Assembly: GCA_030849805.1 (NCBI GenBank)
Contig: JASANZ010002250.1
Span: 44,866-108,865 of the forward strand
Reading direction: 5' to 3'
DNA from: Sergeia podlipaevii
Taxonomy: Eukaryota > Euglenozoa > Kinetoplastea > Trypanosomatida > Trypanosomatidae
DNA length: 64,000 nucleotides
Made by a program: the position numbers and the translations under genes. Under the pieces are notes generated by a model. That model saw only the letters and a program-made list of their open reading frames with translations. It searched no databases and was not told the DNA's origin. The stretch's first letter is position 1. Every line of letters starts with the position of its first letter. This document shows, piece by piece, positions 20,401 through 26,293 of the stretch.

Positions 20401-22159
20401 CAGTGTCATCAAGGAAGGCATCTGTGATCTCCTTCTTGCTACCGGGGAGTATATCTGCCCAGAGATCACCACAGAACTTCACCTGGTAGTCAGACGCCGC
20501 GGCGGCATCCTCTGCCCTGATAAGCTTGTCCTCCTCATCATAAAGAGCGTGCATCTTGACGTATGCGCAGTTGTCAACGCTCTTCTGGAGTTGTTTCGTG
20601 CTGCGGATGCCGTCGTGCTGGACATCAAAGTCCACCACGAGGCTGCCGACCATCAAATCGTTAATTGAGATGTAGTATTCAGGCACCTCGAGGCACTCCG
20701 CAGACTCCTCGGTGAACGTGTTCACAATAGCCATGCGCTTGCGATCCAGCACCCTCTGCCAGCTCTTGCCCTCGAAGCGGCGAACAAGCTTGTCCGTGGT
20801 CTCCGCTCTATGCATGCCAGAAGGGCTGGGGATGAGAGTTGGCTTTCCCTCTGCCGCGGCCACAGCGCGCTCATGCATAATCTCCTCATCGTTGCGGGGG
20901 GAACCAACACGCTCCTCCTCGCGCTGCTGAAACATATCACGCTCAAGCGCGGCGTCCTCCTCCTCAGGGCTCTGATCGCCACGTTCCATGCGGCGGCGAA
21001 GGGCCTCATCAAAAGCGCGGATCTGAGCGTCGCTCATGTTGTAGCCATCAGCAGCCTCCTGTGTGGTGACGCCGCCAAAGTTCGACACAATGTTCTTGCG
21101 CAGCACCACGATGACGCGATCGGTCGGCCTCCATGTGTAGAAGGCGGGACGCAGGTAGTCCTTGTTCTCCCCGTAAGCAAAGCTGCCCTGGTAACGACTG
21201 GTAGATGCACCGTGGCCGGTGCGGCGGCGAGAGCGAGAGGCGCTGGGGCTGCGGGAAGGAGAGCGGGCGGCGTGCTGGTGGCACGTGCGCAGTTGGTCGT
21301 CCAGGTCATCCATGAGCTCCTGGTACTCAGCGATACGAGTCTGCTGATTGCTGATGTCCTTGAGGACCTGGCGGAGCTCCTTCTGACGCTCGACCGCCTC
21401 CTTGCTCACCTTCGCCTTCTGCGACTGGGCCTCACCCACATCGAGCTGAGCCAGCACCCAGTAGTAGATGGGACCCACAGCCACGCTCCCCTGCATGGCG
21501 CGATCATAGCGGAAACCCCTCTTGCTCACGCACTCCCGCAGAATGTACTCACGGCGCTCAGGTGAGAGCTGCTGATCGGGGTCATAGTTGGTGATGCGGC
21601 TCTTGAACTGAATGTCACGCAGCACACGCTGCATCTGGGGCCATGTGCGGGCCTCATCCTCGGAGAGAAGCAACATGACAGCGCGAATGATGATCGACAC
21701 CATCTTGGGCGGGATACGATAAGACTTGAGCTCCTGCCAGTGACGGTCGGGAATGCTCTCGACGTCATCGCGGGCAGCGTGCATAACAGCACGAGACTCC
21801 GCCACGTAGTTGTCTGCCTCTCCTATCTGCTGAACGATTGAGGCTCTGCGAGCGCGGAGTTGCTGCGTAAGCGCATCGGCCTCGTCAATGCTCTTCTGGA
21901 GCTCGCCCTTCACCGTCGCGATGCGGTTCATAAGCACCTCGGTCTCCTCATTCATGGGGATCTCATCCTCGTTGTAGAACTCGGAGCGCTGCTTCTCCCA
22001 AAGACGGATCTCCACATCATGCATGTACGGGGGCGTCTCGACAGTGCCGAGAGTCCAGTGAAGCTTCTTGTCTCCCATATTTGTGGTAAGAATGCCTACA
22101 AAGTCGCCCACGTTAAGTTGGAGGAGCTCCTCCTCAGTCCGGTACATTTGATGCTCCAT
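8495..22159 (-). CDS. Giant FAZ1-like repeat protein (4554 residues)
   Basis: One uninterrupted frame from ATG at 22159 to TAG at 8495, predicted at about 500 kDa. Order of parts: residues 12-45, a small beta domain (VGDFVGI ... WTLGTVE) that I associate with the FAZ1 N-terminus; about 132-290, dynein-stalk-base-like (SIPDRHWQELKSYRIPP, IIIRAVMLLL, TWPQMQRVLRD, IYYWVLAQLD, then a heptad arm); about 355-385, a segment shared with the 800-residue paralogue; about 450-3868, 34 FAZ1-type modules of roughly 100 residues; about 3880-4450, nine 60-residue Ala/Glu/Arg coiled-coil repeats; then a short charged tail. FAZ1 is a filament component joining flagellum to cell body in trypanosomes. T. brucei FAZ1, as I recall it, is far shorter, with one such module and short tandem repeats, so this is an unusually expanded member. 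Function is inferred from the family. It may not be the one-to-one orthologue. Confidence 0.87.
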   Translation of the reverse strand: MEHQMYRTEEELLQLNVGDFVGILTTNMGDKKLHWTLGTVETPPYMHDVEIRLWEKQRSEFYNEDEIPMNEETEVLMNRIATVKGELQKSIDEADALTQQLRARRASIVQQIGEADNYVAESRAVMHAARDDVESIPDRHWQELKSYRIPPKMVSIIIRAVMLLLSEDEARTWPQMQRVLRDIQFKSRITNYDPDQQLSPERREYILRECVSKRGFRYDRAMQGSVAVGPIYYWVLAQLDVGEAQSQKAKVSKEAVERQKELRQVLKDISNQQTRIAEYQELMDDLDDQLRTCHQHAARSPSRSPSASRSRRRTGHGASTSRYQGSFAYGENKDYLRPAFYTWRPTDRVIVVLRKNIVSNFGGVTTQEAADGYNMSDAQIRAFDEALRRRMERGDQSPEEEDAALERDMFQQREEERVGSPRNDEEIMHERAVAAAEGKPTLIPSPSGMHRAETTDKLVRRFEGKSWQRVLDRKRMAIVNTFTEESAECLEVPEYYISINDLMVGSLVVDFDVQHDGIRSTKQLQKSVDNCAYVKMHALYDEEDKLIRAEDAAAASDYQVKFCGDLWADILPGSKKEITDAFLDDTEKATGIPRDNISASDIRVEGHDLTIDYTVIGASADPEEVQEMVDCYDYPTVWGLYQSLAEVNISNAAGTLHEVPFRGARWEGLVHDNELAIRTAFIEDTAAALNVGPRDITVGAPHFENNVLHVPYKCAACKAGDRAMDKQTTIYKYPKVWALYDRLIAEAAGAAHQKSFKGEYWETVLAESEPALTKAFCDDTAKATGVKVSQVDARSLDTDDNRLLVSYNLDKKDKVDGAAINDKTANAPYKKVWALYNETAKEQKEGLKNMSKFFEGEAWPPLCKSDEKAIRNRFASDACEALGANAGEVKVLGVQPTANGMTVQYAVSQPEATKRDVQQKTDASDFPRVWRLYDEKKDEALRRLRGGRGETVQLERRFQGDDWDILVDGCPEELGEAFRKDAAKALNIRPSQVRVCSIEVGSLIVKYVVTDSELGDDEVNRIIQEHEFPELNALYRARIRAAGGGDGEEGARSEAGGDNEYKDLPSKVLIGDNWEEVLRTQLPNVEDAFKRDTADALGMEDPESVVIKRIRADDEKLIVDYEMKNCPYEEREVVDRVEDFPYPAVWELYPMEEDEAVTAHQVGFDGDDWRFVLQYKRDELNRAFVGCTADIFDLPTDHVCNAVYTLGSLTVDFELVHPYTLTVDEINKRVSECPYEPVWALCARAGEMTRTSHEVAFEGVGWEKIIAEQPDAVKRAFTDETAAALDIEPNYINVKVIDFADKSLVVRAEVQHSALQDEDVIQHNLTNYPYEKLWGLYPDNDKERGLEASAPGLTSHQVGFDGDDWKYVVDHNQPQLKDAFVKCTLEAVSLAPEALTKLRFTVDKGSLLVDFELEHSPYMTEDAINSQLADCPYNEVWAFYGEHPYDPDELVQTAHEVAFEGDEWRHIVQDSKDELIVAVVADTADALGVEASAVTNPKVAYANGALVANMDVTHSVLQDEDLIQEQLSSYSYDRVWEVYQNAPVYSSDEDEKGLAGGYPGESAKLERRFKGDDWDILVDNCPNEINKAFQRDAAKALNMRADQIRVCSAELGSLVVKYVVMNPEQDDGAIDRLIQGHDFPELNALYRARIRAAGAGGEGDATRDLANDGGADGKYKKEFPGDNWQECVRDNGEAIVEAFRNDTAECLGVPHKSIVVKSTVPDEEGVRFGYVIANQPEGITDNYIASHSEDYPYPALWALYAEAGMTTTPHALTFVADGWDYIVRRRRWELARAIADDCAEVLMVTPDIAVDMHMSVTPEELNVIAQLQHTETLKAETIDVKLNESPFTRVWDLYEKLAPSPEMQKRFDGPAWLKINSELHEELERAFTDDVAKSFGVSRLEVNVISTQATNDSLYTRFVVHGGNVQEDHVQAHADAYAFPNTWALYRSVDAASSSGDREKNFPGEKWDYVLGEKRPEVVEAFQQDVANALSIPKDSVEVSSAHADPQRGLVTNFRVNDMDAAAVTPAGGESVEERIENYDYPHLWNLYQETLEHEGLGDAGERESGELERVFEGDDWDLILNLIRGDAEDAFRKDTANALGLHPSSVIVLDSRLGSLIVLYKVCGCPDNDDEIMRKAAAYEYPELMGLYKSRMRAGDEGAAAGSRGISADDTYPVETFHQVGFDGEDWAYVVNTQGDALKKAFAEDASAALGLKPEQIDSVKPTVDKQLLLNFAVRHSEAMSKADVNSILKICDYKKVWALYGTHPYARGAVQTTDHSVGFEGDDWDYVISIRREDVINAFKAGTGRALLIPESDIVKVVIESSHDGIVLTCNLLHEPERPAAELQDELQRYPYEEMWALYTVRPYDEAEKITTLHDLDFEGASWGIVAELEGDQLRQAIIQDTAAALDVEESDILKVTVNPSAEKMTVRVEAQHSPLQDRELIQEMLQKSGYENVWALYETSLESAMLCKSFDGFGWIPLVKDSRAEIEEAFAKDAGEMLNLPPRFMKIHNVVDVDGDHMEVYYSVFGNWYVEDDMQARSETYAFPETWALYKEIEYEPKPYQMVFNGEEWERLLPPIRNDVVDAFSADTADAMNTRADNVEVTSMFANKENGLIVNFTFKTPVGDDVEDRVASHAYPRVWELFDNACDQAERLNPNLASGLGSLDRESGELERVFKGDDWDIVLDNRRSQAEEAFCRGTADALGVSPSDVIVTDARIGSLIVNYKVRGCDVDDADIDRKVQDYDYPELMQLYQPRMRFGAEGDENKAREVAPMAAKMDDDDGYPVESKHSISFEGDEWAWILDRKPEEIKEAIRADSAEAIGVPDENISDIHLSAQRTELHAAVTILHTPSQTKEEVQEKLTENEYERVWALYCPPSEAPHAVKMFQGDWSAVDAEAVKAAYIADCASAVGVTASDIEIESHTCDLSAMTMVAVLHFCAAEQDDVDREIDACEFPTVWALFPTDTASRGIHELPAAAPHRKDFPGDQWEQVLNKHRADVEDAFKNDTASALFVPEDKVDVTSLYSTKNALVVNFQVPAVTGGRSHEEMAKAVEACEYLGVWELYQDEGSAFNKEGMNTTKDDLCQSDLSVNFEGKHWDYVLEIKAEELAEAFKADTARALSVEPQAVNISEFVVGSLLVLFHVSHPADISESVMREKLDAYPYDEVWALYVERPSAESTAHDIGFEANNWEYVEMRKHSDIIVAFQQATARACNIPEGSVTDVSTATYPNMMKISCTIAHGADVDAAAVNGAINTYPYFEVWNLYEETPAGRQSGPLRKTFEGENWGDVLHASPVALSEAFRTDAMTCLKIPRSAVTIDTVSLGSLIVDYRVQTVGMSNEQVKTALEKYPFPEVWSMYKPCNVTRDIDESYKGGEAATHQRFFSGRYWDLVVARARNELHNAFIEDTAETIPTDMADVLLYSLYTTSAGLVINYTAEKPRMSSDEIQEAVLRGDYPRVWELYRQFADSEYEHSDHAVGFDGEDWDYVLERHCEVLLHTFTMCTAEALGLQSKHIISVVPIYANRRISFEFTVRHPMQQTPNVITRALRDHKYEPVWELYETRPYDPARIIITSHEITFEGEDWDYSLGNHVGAMKDAFTHDAAEALQVDAEDITGFRMERGDCGVVVGVNVCHSPLQDADMIREQIQNCPFTRVWDLYNPRSLPGGPEKSASQHQVGFEGPNWENVMAQRHAALLKALRADTAVALGGKPEDITELFVEESPTMMTTTMKVQHDVNDAPATVQRKLSVYKYPQVWALYDDVVTQHVDVMKVRLDWNMSGSITKRFDGTDWDLAMSEYPDRLRDAFIKDTAEVLQCSDVNVVVDGMMLGSLVVQARVRDLPIPDEKAQYLCDNYAYPSVWGLYRSRTDSAAPRLAAPPAPESVKKAQLPPQPPSGLQSERHTRELPPQDDGEEAADAANREAAEAQRAAEEAKKAEAEAAEVARQRERDLEEAAAKQKQAEENAKKAEDAARAREEAAKQALEKAKTEKERLAKEAEEEAKRAEEAARRAAEEDEAAKQAEEDAKKAEDAARAREEAAKQAAEKAKVEGERRAREAEEEAVRVEEAARRAAEEDEAAKQAEEDAMRAAEAVREREEAAKEASGKAKAEEERRAREAEVEAARAEEAARQAAEEEAAAKQAEEEAKKAQEDARRREKAAKKAAALAKTEKERRAKEAEEEAKRVAEAARKAAEADAAAKKAEEDAKKAIAAARKRREAAQRAADEAKADEERRAREAEEDAKHHADAVKKAADADAAAKKKEEDALRAAEDARQRREAAQQAAEDARASKNRRASVAAEEAERDASAARQAADEGAAAKRAQEDALRVAGDARQRREAAQQAAEDARASKNRRASVAAEEAERDASAARQAADEGAAAKRAQEDALRVAGDARQRREAAQQAAEDARASKNRRASVAAEEAKRHADAARQAADEDAAAKKAANDAKKAGDAARKRREAAEKAAKDAQAEEDRRARESLSEAERAVEAAKKAADAAEEARRRRVKPLDGEEKVEEEESIKYLRKALADARKERDQYQEMVDTANRRDLEGSAAAS
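8650..10295 (-). repeat. Nine 60-residue (180-bp) coiled-coil repeats inside the giant FAZ1-like gene
   Basis: Each unit reads roughly A-x-K-A-E-D-A-A-R-x-R-E-E-A-A-K-Q-A-A-E followed by an ERRAREAEEEA-type stretch and A-A-R-R-A-A-E-x-x-x-A-A-K. The anchor R-E/R-E-A-A recurs nine times at 60-residue spacing. The pattern predicts one long Ala-rich helical rod. The unit length is exactly 180 bp, so gain or loss of a unit keeps the frame. Confidence 0.88.
8881..9420 (-). repeat. Three nearly identical 180-bp tandem copies (recent duplication)
   Basis: Blocks 8881-9060, 9061-9240 and 9241-9420 are nearly identical over most of their length. For example, the 60 bases at 9061 and 9241 match exactly, as do those at 8941 and 9121, whereas the other six coiled-coil units are only alike as protein. 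This marks a recent in-frame amplification or local gene conversion. Confidence 0.9.
10555..20810 (-). repeat. Array of 34 FAZ1-type modules inside the giant gene
   Basis: I count 34 modules averaging about 300 bp. Consensus: F-x-G-x-x-W-x-x-V/I-L, then A-F-x-x-D-T-A-x-A-L, then V-x-V ... GSL-x-V-x-F-x-V, then YP-x-VW-x-LY. Modules opening with L-E-R-x-F-x-G-D-D-W-D or a close variant are numbers 6, 12, 17, 23, 29 and 34 (near 19310, 17475, 15960, 14145, 12325 and 10805), dividing the array into super-units of five or six modules. Modules 6 and 12, and 17 and 23, are especially alike, including the linker R-x-R-x-R-A/F after the LY. Confidence 0.85.
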
Positions 22160-24846
22160 TGCTTCTTTTTTGTTGTTGTATCTTCGCTTTTATTACCTAT
22201 TTTTAGAAAAGAAAAGATATTCCGAAAGTTTATTTTTTTTAAAGCAGCAAACCTAAACAGAGCACAGTAGCAAAAAAAGAAAAAAAAAATAGAAGCTGAA
22301 CTTATGAGAAAGAGAGAACGATATGATATTGAAAGTGCTCTATCTTGCTTTTAAAAAAAAAGGTAGTAATACTAATAATAAATCAACAAGATGATACTTC
22401 GTTTCTAGATACTTGAGCACACACTTCTTTAACGTCGGAAGCGGGTAGTGAATCACAATGAGAAAATGTTTGCGCTATTCGTGAAAGGAGAATTTTTTTA
22501 GAGAGAAGGAGAAAAAAAAGATTCACACAAACCCACAAACAGAGGCTGGATAGTCCCAAATGTTTTTTTTTTCTCTTTTCTCGACAAAAAAAAAAGAAAG
22601 ATGTGAGAAAAAAAAAAAAGGTTATAGAGCAGGGCTACAGTAAAAACTATAAACCCACTTGCTTCTAATTCTTTTCCTTTCCTTTTCTTTTCCTCTCTGA
22701 CGGATGTTAGTTGAGTAAACCGTTGCGTCCTTTATCTCTACTTGACGGAAATGTGAGCGAGTGAGTTGAGCGAGTGAGTTGAGCGAGTGTGTGCAAACAG
22801 AAAATCCTTTCTGGTATAATAATAATAGTACTGACAGAAAAAAAGGGGAGGGAAAATCTGCAAGATACTTCTATTTATTTTCTTAAAATGAAAATAATTT
22901 TAAAAAAAGACACTCAAATAATAATAATAAACGTAAAAAAAAAAAAAAACGAAACGAAACGAAAAAAATGAAAATACCCGATTTTTTTCTGTTGTTGTTG
23001 TCTTTTTTTTTTTGAAAGAAAAATACAAATATAAGTGTCAATTTGTATTCACTTTGCGAACTGTTGTGTTTGCTTCCACTTTCTCTCTCTTTATGATTTA
23101 CCTTTTTTTCTTCAGCAACCGGCACGTGAGTATTTGTGTTGGTAGAAATATATATGATAGCAGCAAAGATCTTTTATAAAGAGGAAAAGTGATAGAAAAA
23201 AAAGTAAGAGGGCACCTAAAGATAACTAAAAAAAGGCTCTAATATATAAGTGTGACAGAAGAAAAAAAAGGGGGTTGCTGTAGAACGAGAAAAAAAAGGA
23301 AGAAAAGGAAGAAAATATTCTTTCCTTGATCCTTTTTTTCCTTTTGGGTATTTTGTTGTTCACCTAACGCTAACGGAAATATATTTATACCTATATATAT
23401 CTTTGGTTTGGAGAAAGAAGCTACAATGAGATGGCACCTTTCTTGCTAGCGGGGAGAAGAAGAAAAAGGAAAGGAATTCGTCTCGCTAGACTGTTCAATT
23501 ACTTATCGTCGTTTCCCGAAAGAGAAAAAAGAAAAAATAATGTCCTCTGCTCTTCCCTTTGAAGTAACGAAGACACTTACTAATTTCCTTGTTCAGCTTT
23601 AACCTGCTCTCCTCGTTCCTATTTTTTTTTTTTTTTGCTGAACAAAAAAAAAGTGCTGAAGAGGAAATGTAGCTAATAAAAAAGTATTTTTTTTTGTGTG
23701 TATGTGCGTCCTTCCCGTTAACTTATGACACGCGACCTCGTAAAAGTAGCTCTCGTTTTAACTAGAGGTACTAGCGAATAGTATCACAACAAAATGAATG
23801 ACTATCTTTTTTTTTTTTTTCTTTCTTTTGAGGAAACAGTTTTTGTAGTGAAACTGGAGATAAAATAAAAATTGAAAAAAAAAATCACAACTTCTACAAA
23901 GCTTCAAAGTAAACTATTTTCTACCTACGTTTTAGAGAAGAAAAAAAAAAAATGAAAGTTATTCTTTCGTGTGTTTGATTGCTTTTTCCGTGTGGAATCT
24001 ATATATATATATAGATGTGCGTGTGTGTGTAGTATGAATAATAATAAACAGAAGAAGAAAAAAAAAAAAAAGAAGCCAAGTGAAACAGAAATGCATATAT
24101 ATATATATATAACAAATGAAAACATGTTGTTGCATTTTTAAGGACGTAAAACACGAATTCTCACGTATAGAGTTATACACTTTTGTTGTTGGTGGTGGTG
24201 TTTTTGCTTATTTATTTATTTACCTTTTACGCAGTCACAAGATGTGAAAGAAACGTAAGTACGTACACACACGAGCAAAAAAAAAAAAAAGTCTTAAAAA
24301 ACAAAAACATTTTCTGTGCTTCTAAACACAATCGCCAATAATAATAATAATAATAAGCATGCGATATTAGGCGTATATATATATTATTTTTCTCCTATCC
24401 ACAGCAATCATAAAAAAAAGGAGGAAAATAGGGTATCACAACGCTGACACGCATCGATAAAGATAGAGAGCGAAACGCAAAAAAAAAAAAAAAAAGTTGG
24501 GTAATATGTGGAGTACAACATGTAAATGAATATATATATATATAATCTTTATCTTTGGAAAAAAAAAAAGACCCAAGACATTCGTAGATTACGTGTGTAT
24601 ATAGATATGCATGTGTGCATGGGTATGTATAGGTATGGTTCCCTCAACCTAGCTCGTACACAAAACGAGCCAGATATACAATACAATGAAAAAAAAAAAA
24701 AGAAACGGCAAGCTGGAAGATATAGTCACACCCTGTGTGTCGTCCGCAGACAAAAGGGAAGTAGCAGAAGCAGCGGCAACACCACCAACATCAACAAATA
24801 AAATAAATCAACAAAAAAAAGAGGGAAAAAGAGTTGCTTGCGACAG
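22160..24846. other. Longest intergenic spacer (about 2.7 kb)
   Basis: AT-rich with many A and T homopolymers and TA tracts. A small 13-bp tandem repeat (gagcgagtgagtt, nearly three copies) lies at about 22754-22790. The part nearest 22160 must hold the trans-splice acceptor of the giant gene; an AG at about 22203 follows a pyrimidine-rich stretch. Short frames are low complexity. No tRNA or other RNA gene was recognised. Confidence 0.6.
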
Positions 24847-25668
24847 CTACATTGTAAAGCGCCTGCTATGGATCTGCCCTCTCCACTTTTTCATCCCAGA
24901 CGCGATCTCAGACATCCAGTCACTGCTAGAAGATGCTGTCGCACTGGGGGTATCTGACGTGGACGCCGCCTTGGAGAGGCCCTCCTCCAACGGCGCTATC
25001 GAATCAAGACCCATAGAGTCCGCGAGTACCTCATAGCAGTTCAGCGGAACACGACTTGGAAGCGGCTTGGACTTCTTGTCCTTGTCCTCCACCTTACCTT
25101 CAATTGGAGTGGGTACACCATATTTGCTGCGCAGTGCCTCTGCGTACATTGGAGATCCCAGCAATGCTACTTGCATCACCGCATCAGCGTGCACAGCACT
25201 ACGATCTGCATTCCAAATGGTTTGGCGCATGATCATGCGCTTTGGGTTACCGCTGTGAATCTGCTGCACGGTGACGTGGATGGTGGTGAAGGGCTTGATC
25301 TCGCGCACGTATTGAATGGACAAGTCAGAAACGACGAAGACGATGCCGTTCTTGCGCATAAAAGGGCCCATACCTGTAAAGGAGAGGCTATACCACCTGC
25401 CAAATTCAAGTATTTCAAGATACTTGGCGTTGTTAACGTGGCCAAACATGTCCGCCATGCGCAGGCCACAATAAACTGGCGTAGAAAAAGAGAGCGGAGC
25501 ATTATACAGGGAAAAGGCCTTGCTAACAAGATCAGGACGTAGTAGAGTAGACTCCTTGTTTTGATCTTGAAAGTAGTTTCCGCGTGTGAAGGTGGCAAGG
25601 GCATGATTTCTATCCGCGGCGCCGCGCCGGGCGTACCGCAGACAGCGAAGCGCGTGAAGTAAAACCAT
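24847..25668 (-). CDS. Hot-dog fold acyl-CoA thioesterase-like protein (4HBT/THEM6 type)
   Basis: A 273-residue protein. Residues about 65-190 match the thioesterase (4HBT) superfamily: FGHVNNAKYLEILEFGR is the typical turn into the long central helix, followed by strands VFVVSDLSIQYVREIKPFTT and MIMRQTIWNADRS. The placing of these motifs is closest to the THEM6-like branch, whose substrates are poorly defined. The N-terminus (MVLLHALRCLRYARR) is basic and hydrophobic, so a mitochondrial or membrane targeting signal is possible. The C-terminal 90 residues are Ser/Ala/Lys-rich and look disordered. The ATG at 25668 lies about 30 bases after a clear poly-T/AG acceptor. Hydrolysis of an acyl thioester is inferred from the fold; no substrate can be named. 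Confidence 0.82.
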   Translation of the reverse strand: MVLLHALRCLRYARRGAADRNHALATFTRGNYFQDQNKESTLLRPDLVSKAFSLYNAPLSFSTPVYCGLRMADMFGHVNNAKYLEILEFGRWYSLSFTGMGPFMRKNGIVFVVSDLSIQYVREIKPFTTIHVTVQQIHSGNPKRMIMRQTIWNADRSAVHADAVMQVALLGSPMYAEALRSKYGVPTPIEGKVEDKDKKSKPLPSRVPLNCYEVLADSMGLDSIAPLEEGLSKAASTSDTPSATASSSSDWMSEIASGMKKWRGQIHSRRFTM

Positions 25669-26293
25669 ATCGACACCTACTCTTTCTTTTTAATACCTTT
25701 TAAAAAAAAAAAGAAAACCGATAATGTGTGGTAGCGGTAGTGGATTATCGGTGTCTAAATGTGAATATATGTATGTATGTATGTATGTATGCGTGTGTGT
25801 TGTGTAAATGCACTGAATGCTTTTCTAACGGAGAAAGGTGTATATATAGAGAGAGAGATATATGCTACGTAATAAAATATTTTTAAAAAGCTTTAAAACA
25901 AAGTGCGTCAAAAGGGAAAAAGAAAGGAGGAAGAGAGAATGCATAAATATGATAAAAGTTGTACATGCATACACACACCTCTCAAAAAAAAAGGGGGAAT
26001 CGGCGAGAACGACGCAACAAAAAAGCCTTTTTTTAGTGAAAATTGAAAAGCAGCATAAATACGTACGTATATTGTATTTTAGCGTCATTGTAATGTGAAA
26101 TAAGAAAGAGGGGTAAAAGTGCTACTCTACATACAGTTTCCTCTCATCAGAGCTACTGATATATCATGCATACGTGCGTACTGCAGCAAGGCAGAAAAAA
26201 AAAAAGACAGAAAAGAGGTGAAAGCAAAAAAAAAAACATAAGATACAAAAAGAAAAAGATTCGGGACGTTCGGTGCTCCGTGTTGTTGACAAA
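25669..26293. other. Intergenic spacer with TATG microsatellite
   Basis: About 0.6 kb of AT-rich spacer with a (GTAT)n tract at about 25771-25790 and a TATA/GAGA tract near 25842-25860. No gene was recognised. Confidence 0.7.
25697..25712 (-). promoter_or_regulatory. Probable spliced-leader acceptor for the thioesterase gene
   Basis: On the minus strand an 11-base T run (25712-25702) is followed by AAAAG at 25701-25697, 28 bases before the ATG at 25668. This fits the kinetoplastid poly-pyrimidine plus AG rule. Confidence 0.5.

Noticed and set aside
8321..21565. Long plus-strand open frames (several of 290-650 residues) opposite the giant FAZ1-like gene
   Set aside because: They are mirror frames of the GC-rich repeat-coding strand. 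Their translations change with the repeat array, show no domain of their own, and oppose the transcription direction of every other gene.
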